Shown piece by piece: positions 10,499 to 20,032 of a DNA stretch of 64,000 bases; position 1 is the first letter of the stretch; the number at the start of each line of letters is the position of its first letter. The notes under the pieces are model-generated. The model was given only the letters and a program-made list of their open reading frames with translations. It did no database searches and was not told the DNA's origin. The position numbers and the translations under genes were made by a program. Source of the stretch: Rugalucina vietnamica (Eukaryota > Mollusca > Bivalvia > Lucinida > Lucinidae); assembly GCA_964017185.1 (NCBI GenBank), contig OZ024869.1, forward strand, positions 72,604,008 through 72,668,007, in the 5' to 3' direction.

Positions 10499-11347
10499 TG
10501 TTATGTAGCCGTGTATTTACGTGTTCGTATAGTGTTTTATTTCTTTTATTTTAGTACTTCGCTGTTGTGTGTTCGAATAACAAATAATGTCTTTTAGAAT
10601 TTTCTAAGTTTTAATTTTTACAACCCAAAAAGGTTCGCTATATCAAAGTTCCGAAACTAAACCCAAAACTAAATCAAAACCCAAACTTAAATTCAAACTT
10701 AAAAACTGATGTGAATGGTCAGTTCCGCAGAATTTATATGCTTCAGTAATTGCGCATCCTCACGACTGCATTATTCATTTCCTAAAATTAACTGTTAAAT
10801 GCAAACTACCTGTCATATTTGATATATGCACCAAAACACATTCCTTCTAGAAGCTTCCATCTACGTGTGAGAATGCATCATGACATTCTAGAACTGCTGA
10901 CTACCAAACACGTGGTCTTGTAACCCCAAACAAGTACCCGAGTTTGATAGACATGCTATGAAAACACCCATCAGATATGACAGATTCTGCAACAATATTT
11001 ATTAAATATTTAAACAATTATGCAGTTAACAAAAACATAAACAAGTTGATATTTAAAATTATTTAACATTCCATTTTTAATTTGAATTGGTTCCAAATAA
11101 ACAATAACAATCATATGATGCTTAGTTAGAGTACATTTCTGCATTTTACAATTCTGCATTTTACAATACTTTATAGCTACTAGATTTTACTGTTATGAAA
11201 TGAGCTATTACTGTCTCTTTCTAACTGCAAGTTTCAAACTGTAAAGTACATTTATAAACCCTAAACAATATTTCAATAGCATAAGTTTTACATACATTAA
11301 ACATAAGTTAAGTCATACTGAGCAGTCGTGAGTGCAACTATGTTATA
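10499..11347 (-). repeat. 3' LTR of the retroelement
   Basis: About 849 bp, matching 29697-30523. In the element's sense it begins TATAACATAG and ends CATAACA, not the common TG...CA. Relative to the other LTR it has a 16-bp duplication (TTCTGCATTTTACAA) and a 7-bp insertion. A purine tract (AAAGGAGGTG in sense) sits directly upstream at about 11348-11357 and is the expected polypurine primer. Confidence 0.9.
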
Positions 11348-11357
11348 CACCTCCTTT

Positions 11358-11747
11358 ACCAAGAAATTTATTTATCTTAAATCAATTTCAATCACATACT
11401 CCGGACTGATCACTACATGCAAGCATTTAACATACATGTAAACATACATTAATAACAAAACAACATTAACAATTGTCAACACAATTAAAGTAATCAAACC
11501 ATAATGCACATAAATAACCAGGATTAAATCATATTCAAAATAAATGATCAGGATTATAAATTAAATTAAAATTATGTATTATAATTAACATGCATTAACT
11601 TAAAATCTTTATACATCATTTTGTGTGACCAACATTTATGCCTGACTAGAATTTGTAATTCCTTTTTCTTTACTAGAATAATACGAAAAATTGTTTACGG
11701 AATTAAATACACATTTAAAAGTCACATTTAATTGTTTTAATGTCCAT
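11358..11747 (-). other. AT-rich non-coding 3' part of the retroelement
   Basis: No open frame of note between the polypurine tract and the accessory frame. Rich in AACATTAA and ACATACAT runs. Confidence 0.5.
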
Positions 11748-12011
11748 TTAAAGTTTATCTTTCGATTGTCGTTGGACTGGCGTTTGTCCGATTGTCGCTG
11801 TACCAAAGTCAAACTTTAAGTCGATCACCATTGGAGCTTTCGGTATTGGCATCACAGGTGCTCGGTACATAACGTTTGGTCGAAAGTGAGTAACCACTGA
11901 AGATTCATCATAGTTTCTATTCATCACCATATAAGTTGGATATGGCGTTGAGATTCTATCACTGGTTAAATATGATTGTTGAATTACTGCAACATCGTCA
12001 TTCTGGAACAA
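11748..12011 (-). CDS. Accessory ORF downstream of env (unrecognised)
   Basis: An 87-codon frame between the env tail and the 3' LTR. In the element's sense a good splice acceptor (TTTTGTTCCAG) ends just after the ATG, so a spliced exon starting AATGACGATG is also possible. The product is acidic then Pro/Met-rich (PTYMVMNR, MPIPKAPMV, FDFGTATIGQ); no signal peptide, membrane span or known motif is seen. It is open over its whole length, unlike gag, pol and env. It could be the last coding exon of env or pol, or a separate small protein. Confidence 0.4.
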   Translation of the reverse strand: MFQNDDVAVIQQSYLTSDRISTPYPTYMVMNRNYDESSVVTHFRPNVMYRAPVMPIPKAPMVIDLKFDFGTATIGQTPVQRQSKDKL

Positions 12012-12039
12012 AAGTTAATTTCGTTTATTAAAATCTTCA

Positions 12040-12197
12040 CCTTGTCATAGCCTTCAGGGCTATACCAAGGACTTAATAATTAATATCTTCACCTGAGCAT
12101 GACCTTCAGGGTCATACCCAGGACTTTACTAAAATAATAAAGTCATTAACACGTTGGTAAATCTTCGTCTATGCATGTCCTTTAGGGGCATACATAG
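12040..12197 (-). other. Three related stem-loops in the retroelement 3' region
   Basis: Hairpins at 12040-12070, 12092-12122 and 12169-12197. In the element's sense each has a 12-13 bp stem and a five-base loop, CTGAA, CTGAA and CTAAA. The middle one pairs perfectly if G-T pairs count; the others have one mismatch each. Several stem positions differ between copies but keep pairing (for example GA/TC against AG/CT next to the loop). Each is followed by a GAAGAT-like tail. They lie between the env tail and the accessory frame, so they would sit in the 3' part of the genomic and env RNAs. The function is unknown; an RNA export, packaging or translation element is possible. Confidence 0.7.
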
Positions 12198-12226
12198 CAC
12201 CAATAAATACACCAATAAATACACAG
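12198..12226 (-). repeat. Leader-like GCACCAATAAATACAC duplication
   Basis: GCACCAATAAATACAC and a tandem partial copy stand next to the third hairpin. The same string is found at 29680-29694, between the primer-binding site and the 5' LTR. A leader fragment seems to have been copied into the 3' region. Confidence 0.5.
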
Positions 12227-12381
12227 TAAACATAGTGTCAAATAAGAACTTGTAATGAAGTTATTTACATATGGGTTGTCATATCTTTACATGTGCACAG
12301 TTCAATATTCAAAATACATTCTCATGATACACTGTTCATGATACACCATATGGCTTTTTATATACATAGCATATCAGGGCA

Positions 12382-14330
12382 CTACTTTGCCTTTGCCCAT
12401 GCTAATGTAGCATCTGTCCGCTTGAAGGAGGTTTGGCGTCCTTCCATATATTTCAGAATGGCGGACATCTCGATGTCTTCACCGTCAGAAGGTGAATGCT
12501 TATCATTTACCCTCTCAAAGTCATGATCATTAGTCAAGTGCTTACCAATTATTAAATTCAATCTATTACATTTAAACTTATGCAATATGAACCAAACTAT
12601 TATAACTGTACATAAAATTAATGTAACAGTAGTGGCAATAACAAGAGTTCAGTTTGTGCTGCTTTCAGCACTATCGAAATCGACGGATTTATAAATTCCA
12701 GTTTCGCGAAGGAAATTTCGCATAGGAATCTCTTTCAAGTCAAGCAGATGAGATGGCAAACCCAATGACTTTAAGTCAGTTCTGGAATCATTCCAAATAG
12801 AGAAGTGTGATATGTTGTGTAACTTCAACAGAGCTTGGTAAGGATCTGACCTTTCGAAGTGACTGTGCTTGCCAAACCATGCTGGCAGCTGTAAATATTT
12901 GTTTGAAGCTTTGCAGGTGTTGTTTAGTTTGATAATACCAAATGGAGGCATTATTTTAATGTCGTTAGCCATGGATTCGTGTGACTGGCAATTTATTGTA
13001 AATGTCAAAAGCTTGTTTGTGACAACAATCCAAATACCAAATGACAAATGTTTAGTTGTTGGCAGTTTCTGGTCCAAAACAACTATTTGTTTACATAAAG
13101 CTTTAATGTCATCCACATTTTGTCTAAACAATGCAATAACACAAAATTTGTTTACGTTTGTCTGATAGAATGCTGTCACTGGGTTACAGAACTGAAAATG
13201 ATAACTGTTACACATTTGAAAAGTACTTTCTGACAAAAGTGAAAATGGTTCTCTGTCTTTTGATACCATTAACAATTCAGTTTCAAGACTATACTTTACC
13301 AATATATCAGTCTGGTTAGGAACTACATGATGGACAGGTAATGGTAAATTATGTATTTTGTACACATCATATTCTTGTCTTGTGTTTATAAGTGGTTTCT
13401 TCAGGATAATTCTAATTTCATTATTTTCAAGGTAAGTTATATATGTTAAAGTTTTGTAAAAATACCAAATATCTTTTCTTGGATTTCTAGGTAGTTCAAA
13501 GTTATTTGGAAGTTTTGATTCAACTTCAATCAATAATTCTTTAAGATCTTTTGGAGAAATGGTGTTTGTTGACAAATGTTGCATGGACAACATGTTAAGT
13601 TCAAGATAAAACATAGCATCTTGAGTTATTAGTTTTATTTCATCCAAAATCATTTGAAACTGTAAGTATGTATGAACAAACTGTTCAAGTCGTACAAACT
13701 TTGCTGAAAAGGCTTGCTGAAGATTAACAACCTTCCTATCTAGTTTTTGTACCACTATAATTAAATACATAATTGACCTTCTATTTTCAGAGACCTGCAT
13801 TCTAGTCAAGTTCAACACTGATAAACTGATATCTAGATCATGTATTATCTGTTTCTGATTTCCAGCTAAAGCTTTGATATTTCTATTTATATTGTCAAGT
13901 TCATTTTCTGATACAGTGCCAAATAATTGACTAATTAATTGACCTACTATTGGGACTAGTGACCTCTATCGACATACATAGAGATTGACTGATATTCTGC
14001 AAAGTTATCATAGATGGAGTTGTAAGTTTCAGTCAATAAATCCACTTCAATATGCAAGCTTTTGAATGTTTCAACATACCCTGTCATATTCGAGCTTTCA
14101 TAGAAGTTGGTTATGGTTTTTACTATCTCATCTGTATGTAACAGATCATGTTTGATCTGATTGACCAGATTTTGAAATGGCCTTAGGTCATGGACAAATG
14201 TTACTGACCATTTTGCATCGTTTATGAAGACTTCATTAGTCTTTTGGAATACTACATTTTCAGATGTAAATATCCCACATGCCTGACTAATAGTCAATGA
14301 CCCTAAGATAAATGTAAACATGACATTTAT
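12382..14330 (-). pseudogene. env: Broken env-like gene (class I, F-type fusion glycoprotein)
   Basis: A splice acceptor (TTTGTTTCAG) ends at 14331, and an in-frame ATG opens a hydrophobic signal peptide (MFTFILGSL), which fits expression from a spliced env RNA. The N-terminal part runs to a stop at 13956. Another frame then carries a hydrophobic fusion-peptide-like stretch with an FGT motif, a heptad-like helix, and the 389-codon frame 12649-13818 with N-glycosylation sites and paired Cys. TGA at 12649-12651 comes just before a transmembrane segment of about 21 residues (LVIATTVTLI then IVWFIL), followed by a tail of about 65 residues ending at 12382. Overall this resembles errantivirus and baculovirus F proteins, which mediate membrane fusion. 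At least one frameshift or stop near 13960 and the TGA disable it. Confidence 0.75.
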
Positions 14331-14447
14331 CTGAAACAAATAAAAGATACATTTAAGCATTTAAATGTCATCATTGCAAATAACTTGGCAATACATAAGG
14401 TATACTTATATACAATTTACCTCATATTTATAATTGCTGAGGTCATT

Positions 14448-16140
14448 TTACATCATATTAGAAATTAACCTCAATAACTGTTTTACGTCTCCCTTCTTTT
14501 GAGACCGAGGCTCCTGATGCCTCTCCTCCTCCACTGACTTCACTGATCTCATACGAGAAGAGCTAGGTTGCAAGTGAACTTCACTTACATTTATATCTCC
14601 TTCAGGATTATTTTGATCAACAAAAGGTAAGGAACAGAGGATAACTCGTCATTTCATTCCATGTCCTTCTCTTCTGTTTCTTTGTTTTGCCTTATTTCTC
14701 TATGCTTAATCTTTTTCTTAGTTCCATTAAGGGAATATCTTCTTCATCTGAGGATGTTTCTCTTTCATGCCTATACCGCTTAGCTAATTTGGCTAAAGGT
14801 ATGTTTTCATCTGACTCAGAATCGGCATCCGATTCTGACTCAGAAGGTTGGGGTGGTATCGTATAAGCTGCGTCCCTTAAACGTCTACCTTCATCATCTT
14901 TAATTATCTGCCATTCATCTACATGTGCTAATCTTATATCTCCTGCATATACTCTGCTCACTGAACCATCTACTTGATTTTTTATTCTATAAGAAACAGG
15001 ACCTGTCTTTTCAATAATTCTGTAGTATGGTCTCCATTTATTTTCTAATTTATTTTTTTCTATGATAATTTTTATAGAAGACAGGATCCCCTACTTCGTA
15101 GTTTACTTCTTTGGTTCCCTTATTTGCATACTTGGCCTGTCTCTTTTTAGCTTTCTTAAGATGATTTCTTACAGATACAAAATCTTTATGTTGTTCTTGC
15201 AAAGCAAACTGATGATAGTCTTCACCCATGTACTTCCTCCTAGGTTTCAAAATATTATCAATTGGTAGTACAACATCTCTGTTATACAAAAGAAAGAATA
15301 GTGAATATTTTGAAGACTCACTAACATTGATCCTAATTGCTGCCAAATCCTGATTAAGATTCAAATCCCAAGTCTGTGGATCATCAGCTACTTTCTTTGA
15401 CAACACATCATGTAGAGTTCTATGGTACCTTTCAACCTTAGCATTGCTTTGAGGATGATAAACACTTGTCAAAACATGATCAATATTCAACCTTTCCAAA
15501 GTTCCCATAACAACTCTGTTGACATTTTCCGTGCCATTTTCTGTGACCAATTGTAAACAAGAGCCAAAACGTGGAAAAATCTTATCAATGATCAAATCTG
15601 CAACTGTTTCACCTGTCTTGTCAGGTACAGCAAAAGCTTCTGGCCAACCACTATACCAGTCAACAAAGGCTATGATATACTTATTGCCTGACATAGTTGT
15701 GGGATAAGGGCCTGAAAGATCAAGACTAAGCTTTGCCATAGGATATGATGGAATATCAGTTTCTTGCAATGGTTGTCTGATTTTCTGTAAAGACCTAGTT
15801 TGACATAGCACACATTCATTGACATACTTATGTATTTCCTTAAATAGATTTGGCCAATAGTACTTTTGACGTATTGAATCAAATGTTTTCTGTACACCCA
15901 TGTGCCCATTCTGATCATGGTACTGTTTCACCACAAAGATTCTAAGATGCTTAGCTATGAACAATCTCAAATATGGATCATCATTTACATTTGAGAGATA
16001 GTACACTAAGTCATCTACCAACAGATAATGTTTCTGGACATCCTTACTTTCTTTACCATTAAGAATCATTGACCTAATTTCTGAAATGTCATCATCCCTA
16101 GTTTGTTCAATTTTCATATCAAAGCCAACTTTACTGAATA
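14448..16140 (-). pseudogene. pol: Integrase and C-terminal part of pol, frameshifted
   Basis: The 355-codon frame 15050-16117 contains the HHCC zinc-binding region (HxxNGHMG with a later ECVLC) and the catalytic core. The first Asp is in LSLDLSGP and the Glu in AKVERYH, but the second Asp position reads TENG where TDNG is usual. A frameshift in the T-run near 15050 moves the GPY/F-like region to another frame, which continues in 14692-14961 with a Ser/Asp/Glu-rich tail (SESESDADSESDENIP). A further shift leads to a basic tail ending at 14448. The integrase would insert element cDNA into host DNA. This copy is probably inactive because of the frameshifts, the active-site change and the loss of continuity with RT. 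Confidence 0.85.
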
Positions 16141-16480
16141 AAAATAATTGTTAGATCCTTTGGAAGCAGTAAAACATTCAAAGCGAGAAGATGGGCCATA
16201 TTGTACAATTTCGGGAAATGAACCTTCATCAGTGACCCTTTACAAAACAGGCAGTGAAAGCCAGACATGTTTGCTGCAATTTCAATAATTTACATCTTTG
16301 TAGTCTAAATCAAAGACTCATAATCCCAAAGGGGCCAAATAATCAAAATACAGTTAAGAAGATGATTCTTAACGAACAATATATTTGGAATACTCCAAAT
16401 ATATTCACTGATCCCAAAGGATCAAAAGAAAAATATAATCTGCACTATGGATGATGTACGGGGAGACTTTTTGAAGTCTG
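16141..16480 (-). repeat. Dispersed repeat R5 inserted in pol
   Basis: On the minus strand this reads AGTCTCCCCGTACATCATCC, then ATTATATTTT, GATCCTTTGGGATCAG, AAAGGGTCACTGATGAAGG and TATGGCCCATC. The same blocks in the same order occur at 37205-37415 and 53937-54410. It lies between the end of the RNase H part and the start of integrase, holds stops in all frames, and is best read as an older insertion that broke pol. Confidence 0.55.
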
Positions 16481-16512
16481 AACAATCACATTTTTCAAAT
16501 GAATCGTGAGTA

Positions 16513-16700
16513 CAGTACAGTCCAGGGGGATTTTCACCAGCCCGCCCACCCCCGCGGACGATTTCTCAGAGCCCCCCGCAATCCCGCTCACCTGTCCGCT
16601 TATAATCCCGCCGCGGAATATTTTAATCCCGCCGCGGATTGCGGCGGATCCGCGGAGGATCCTCCCGTTACCTGTATAATTCCACCGCGGGTTTGCGGAG
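16513..16700. repeat. Left inverted repeat and subterminal CCGCGG array
   Basis: After the 46-bp repeat come at least five copies of CCGCGG or CCGCCGCGG up to 16690 (for example near 16551, 16610, 16632, 16649 and 16685). Dense short palindromes near transposon ends often bind the transposase. The right end has a matching set. Confidence 0.7.
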
Positions 16701-16719
16701 GATTTCCAATGAAAAGTTA

Positions 16720-16727
16720 TGACGTCA
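16720..16727. promoter_or_regulatory. CRE-like site TGACGTCA
   Basis: A perfect palindromic cAMP-response-element core just inside the left end of the giant element. A single site could be chance. Confidence 0.25.
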
Positions 16728-16829
16728 TAATGATTGACAGGTACAGTTATGCTAAGACGAAAGGTAACACCAAGTGCACTTGTAGTGCTCTACATGTAGT
16801 GCTCTACATTTAGACTTCATCTAGACTTC

Positions 16830-17510
16830 AAAGTTCACTACCAGTGAACGACAAAGTGCACTATAGTGCACAAGGTAGTTAACATGTAGTGAACTAGACA
16901 ATACCTAGTCTTCTCAATGTTATTACCTGGACATTGAATGTTTATTAGCGGTAGACCGACGAAAAATATAATTAAAAGGGGAATTGTCTGTATATTCATT
17001 TGTTCATTCATCATAAATTTTTTCTCTCTCCTTTCTTTCTTGCTTTCAGTCATGCTGTCATTCAAATGAAGATACAAATTTGACAGTCAATAGCAAAATT
17101 GAAACATTCATTTATTCATTCGTTCATTCTTGCTTTCTTATTCATCCATTTGTTTGTTCTTTCTATGTACATTCAATGTTCAAATCAAAATATTTAGCAT
17201 CTTTGCCTCTCTTTTTCTTTAGTTATTGTTTCCGCAAAATATATGAAGTTGGGCTTTGATGTGAAAAATTTTGTTTTCCATTCTAATATACATGATTGCA
17301 AGTGAAGAAACTTTAATTGCTTGTCGTGTCCAATAATAACTCATTGCTGACCACACATTTGCCACCTGTTAATTTAACAGGTAATACTTATAAGGACATG
17401 CCAATTTATGGCTTCTCTGTCAATAAGCTATGTAATGCACTTAATATTTTAGCATCATTTAAATATTAATTTCTAGAATCAAAACCAGTTCGTTTAACAT
17501 TTCTCACCAT
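16830..17510. other. No gene seen
   Basis: AT-rich, with ATTCATTCGTTCATTC runs near 17105-17160. No supported exon. Confidence 0.4.
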
Positions 17511-17519
17511 GGAGCATAC

Positions 17520-17670
17520 TGTCAAAAGACTTAACGCACAAATTGTGGGTACACGCGAGAACCGTCTCGCCGAGGTGGTTCTAAAGAGTACAAACAATCT
17601 GTTTTGGAGAAAAAAAAATATGTAAACCCCTGTATACCCAAGTTTTGCTACAAAAGTGGGGTATACGGGC
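17520..17670. mobile_element. Palindromic MITE family M2, degenerate copy
   Basis: CAAATTGTGGGTACACGCGA with the facing GTACAAACAATCTGTTTTGG repeats the arm seen at 7522-7637, then CCCAAGTTTTGCTACAAAAG repeats its flank. Part of the arms is lost. Confidence 0.5.
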
Positions 17671-17830
17671 CAAACATTTAATGTTTATTTTTTCCTGGTG
17701 CAAGTATACATTTTCGACATAAACATGGTAATACAGACACAAGCCTTAAAAGATATAAAATTGCGTAAATTGGTTAAACAAAATGTTTGCAATGTCGGAA
17801 TTCGTCCCAAAATTTATGAAAAATTAAAAT

Positions 17831-18050
17831 TTGAGCCGCCACATCAGAAAACTAACAATCTGCATAAGCGAGAACAAAGGCGCAGATCAGCGCAGGTGTT
17901 CAGTGCCTTTTTGTTTTCGCTACATGGATAGTACAAAAATTCGACTATTCATGCTTCTAGCCTGTTTCTGTGACTGTACAGGTTGATTTTTGTCGGACCG
18001 GTTCGGACACTTATATTGTTTGTTGGTTTTCTCATGTGCAGGCTCATTTC
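17831..18050. mobile_element. MITE family M1 copy
   Basis: The left end is GAGCCGCCACATCAGAAAAC and the right end TTGGTTTTCTCATG followed by GGCTCAT. The centre has AACAAAGGCGCAGATCAGC and TTTTTGTTTTCGC. Confidence 0.65.
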
Positions 18051-18249
18051 TTTTCTATTCTATTCGTTTTATGCTTCAACTATTTCATCAACAATGTGAT
18101 TTACAGGGGATTAGCAACTTAATGTACCTGAGCAATAAAACTTATCAATGAATGGTGTCATTATAACAGGTAATACCCCTGCCTAAGGTGTCAAACGTGT
18201 GCCTCTAAACAATATTTTACTGGACATGACTTGGCAAAAGATCTACACC

Positions 18250-18466
18250 ACTAGGGTTTCTACACAAATGCAAACCGAGCTGTGCATACACAGACGATGA
18301 CTGGAGGCTGGAAATTTTAGATTTAGAAAATAGAGAAATTGTACTATCCGTGTAACGAAAACAAGGACGATGATCGGCTTCGCAGTTACTGCGAAGTTAA
18401 CTGATCTGCGCCTTTGGTTTCGCATATGCAGATTGTTTGTTTTCTCATGCTGCGGCTCATATTACT
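18250..18466. mobile_element. MITE family M1 copy, opposite orientation
   Basis: It contains GAGGCTGGAAATTTTAGATT, a central TTCGCAGTTACTGCGAA palindrome, GATCTGCGCCTTTGGTTTCG and the end TTTTCTCATGCTGCGGCTCA. The other end is eroded. Confidence 0.6.
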
Positions 18467-18807
18467 TTCTAAAATCTGAATACGGATTATGTGCTGTGAT
18501 TGTCCCAGCATAAGATGGCTGAAGAATTTGACTTCCAGAGTGGCGATATGCTGGGCCGCCAAATTGGATCAGACTGTGCGCCTAAATCATAGTTAATAAA
18601 TTAGTGTAGGGTAGAGGAGCAGAAAGAAAGAGAGAGAGAGAGACAGTGTAACCATATACTCTGTTGTCTAGCCGTCATGTTTCAGATTCAACGATGATAC
18701 ATATTTTTCACATATGCAAATAAAATGTGTCTTTGTATGTTTCCTTTTGATTGTAAATGGTGCTTTAAGAAGTGTTGTAAAATCTTTTTTTGATTTTCAT
18801 TTGCCTT

Positions 18808-19044
18808 CGAGCCACATCATCAGAAAACCAACAATGTGGTTTGAGAATAGATTCGACACAAACCGAGCTGTACAGTCACAGAAGCAGGCTAGAGACTGGA
18901 AATTTCGGATTTAGAAAGTAGAGGAATTGTACTTTCTGTTATGCGAAAACAAAGGGATTGTTCAGCTTTGCAGTAACTGCGAAGTTGATCTGCGCTTTTG
19001 TTTTTGCATATGAACAGTTTTGGTTTTCTCATGACACGGCTCAT
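18808..19044. mobile_element. MITE family M1 copy
   Basis: Both ends are present (GAGCCACATCATCAGAAAAC; GGTTTTCTCATGACACGGCTC). The core TTTGCAGTAACTGCGAAG and the AGTCACAGAAGCAGGCTAGA arm match the copies at 18250 and 24293. Confidence 0.65.
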
Positions 19045-19099
19045 ATCAGTAGCTTCAGATAACAATTAAAATCATCGGTTTATAAAAATAATATTTTTT

Positions 19100-19169
19100 C
19101 TAAAGACACCAGCTGCCGAAGGCAGCTTCGACCGGCCAGTCGTAGGCTGGCCGGTCGAGGTGTCTTTAG
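19100..19169. repeat. Contiguous three-way-junction sequence
   Basis: An outer 11-bp stem (CTAAAGACACC at 19100-19110 with GGTGTCTTTAG at 19159-19169) encloses two hairpins that abut with no unpaired bases. The first, 19111-19127, is AGCTGCC-GAA-GGCAGCT; the second, 19128-19158, has a 12-bp stem TCGACCGGCCAG / CTGGCCGGTCGA around TCGTAGG. As DNA or RNA this folds into a complete three-way junction. Nothing coding overlaps it. Confidence 0.75.
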
Positions 19170-19229
19170 TATGTAAACACATTGTCTTTCCGAAGTGTCT
19201 TCGGCTGTTTCCGCCACATGCCGAACAAA

Positions 19230-19273
19230 TACGAACGCCGTAGGCGTTCGTAAAAACACACCGAAGGTGTTTT
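19230..19273. repeat. Two further hairpins with C-GNA-G loops
   Basis: 19230-19252 pairs TACGAACGCC with GGCGTTCGTA around GTA; 19258-19270 pairs ACACC with GGTGT around GAA. The stems differ from the neighbours, but the CC-G(A/T)A-GG core is the same. Confidence 0.7.
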
Positions 19274-19865
19274 AAAAAATGATCAAATTAAATGAATTGC
19301 ATAAAAATATGTTTTTCAAAATATTTATGTATACATTTTCAATAAATGATTTTCTAAATAAAATACGGAATCGACCGAACTGGGTGGCCATATTGTTTTG
19401 GAATGGATCCATCATATTTTTTTTTCACCAGCTTATCGAATCTCACGTTATGCGAAACGCGGGTACCATAGCGTTTCCGGGTCTCCGTAGCAACGGCAAG
19501 GTTCTAAAATTATTGAAAATCTAACGCAATGCAGCAAATGATGAACGTTTCTCGCGATTTCAAGACCTATTTGGAGTCGCTCGCTGTTGGACAGTTGTAA
19601 TTACAGATGCCGGAGACTTTAAAGTGATAACTGACGTAGAAACAAGTTGTAAAATCAGGAATTTAACTTTTAACGTGAAACAAATTCAGGAGGAAGTCGT
19701 CATTCGAAAGTGAAAGTACAGGTGTAAGTTTTAACACAATAACACAAACAAGTTTTACTCTTCATTTAACACATTTTCTACATTCACTAGCTGCCACAGC
19801 CAGCACGACCAAAGTTTTGTGTTCCTATTTTTGTTGGCGTCACTGTCTATCAAAGTGTCTTAACT

Positions 19866-20032
19866 CAGGGGCGGATCCAGGATTTTGGAAGAGGGGGTTC
19901 AGATGTTGAAAAGGGGGGTTCGTTTGCCTAATTTCACACAAAATCTCTTGAAATTCCTCATGAAAATGAAATAATGTGGGTCCAGAGGGGGGTTCGAGCG
20001 AACCCCTTGAACCCCCTCTAAATCCGCCACTG
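19866..20032. mobile_element. Short MITE with CAGGGGCGG ends, 7-bp target duplication
   Basis: The left end CAGGGGCGGATCCAG and the right end CTAAATCCGCCACTG are an imperfect inverted pair. CTTAACT is duplicated at 19859-19865 and 20033-20039. It has interrupted a unit of the tandem repeat that follows, so it is younger than the array. The duplication length is near the 8 bp of hAT elements. Confidence 0.65.

Noticed and set aside
12869-13165. Plus-strand frame within the env region
   Set aside because: Antisense shadow of the env-like coding sequence.
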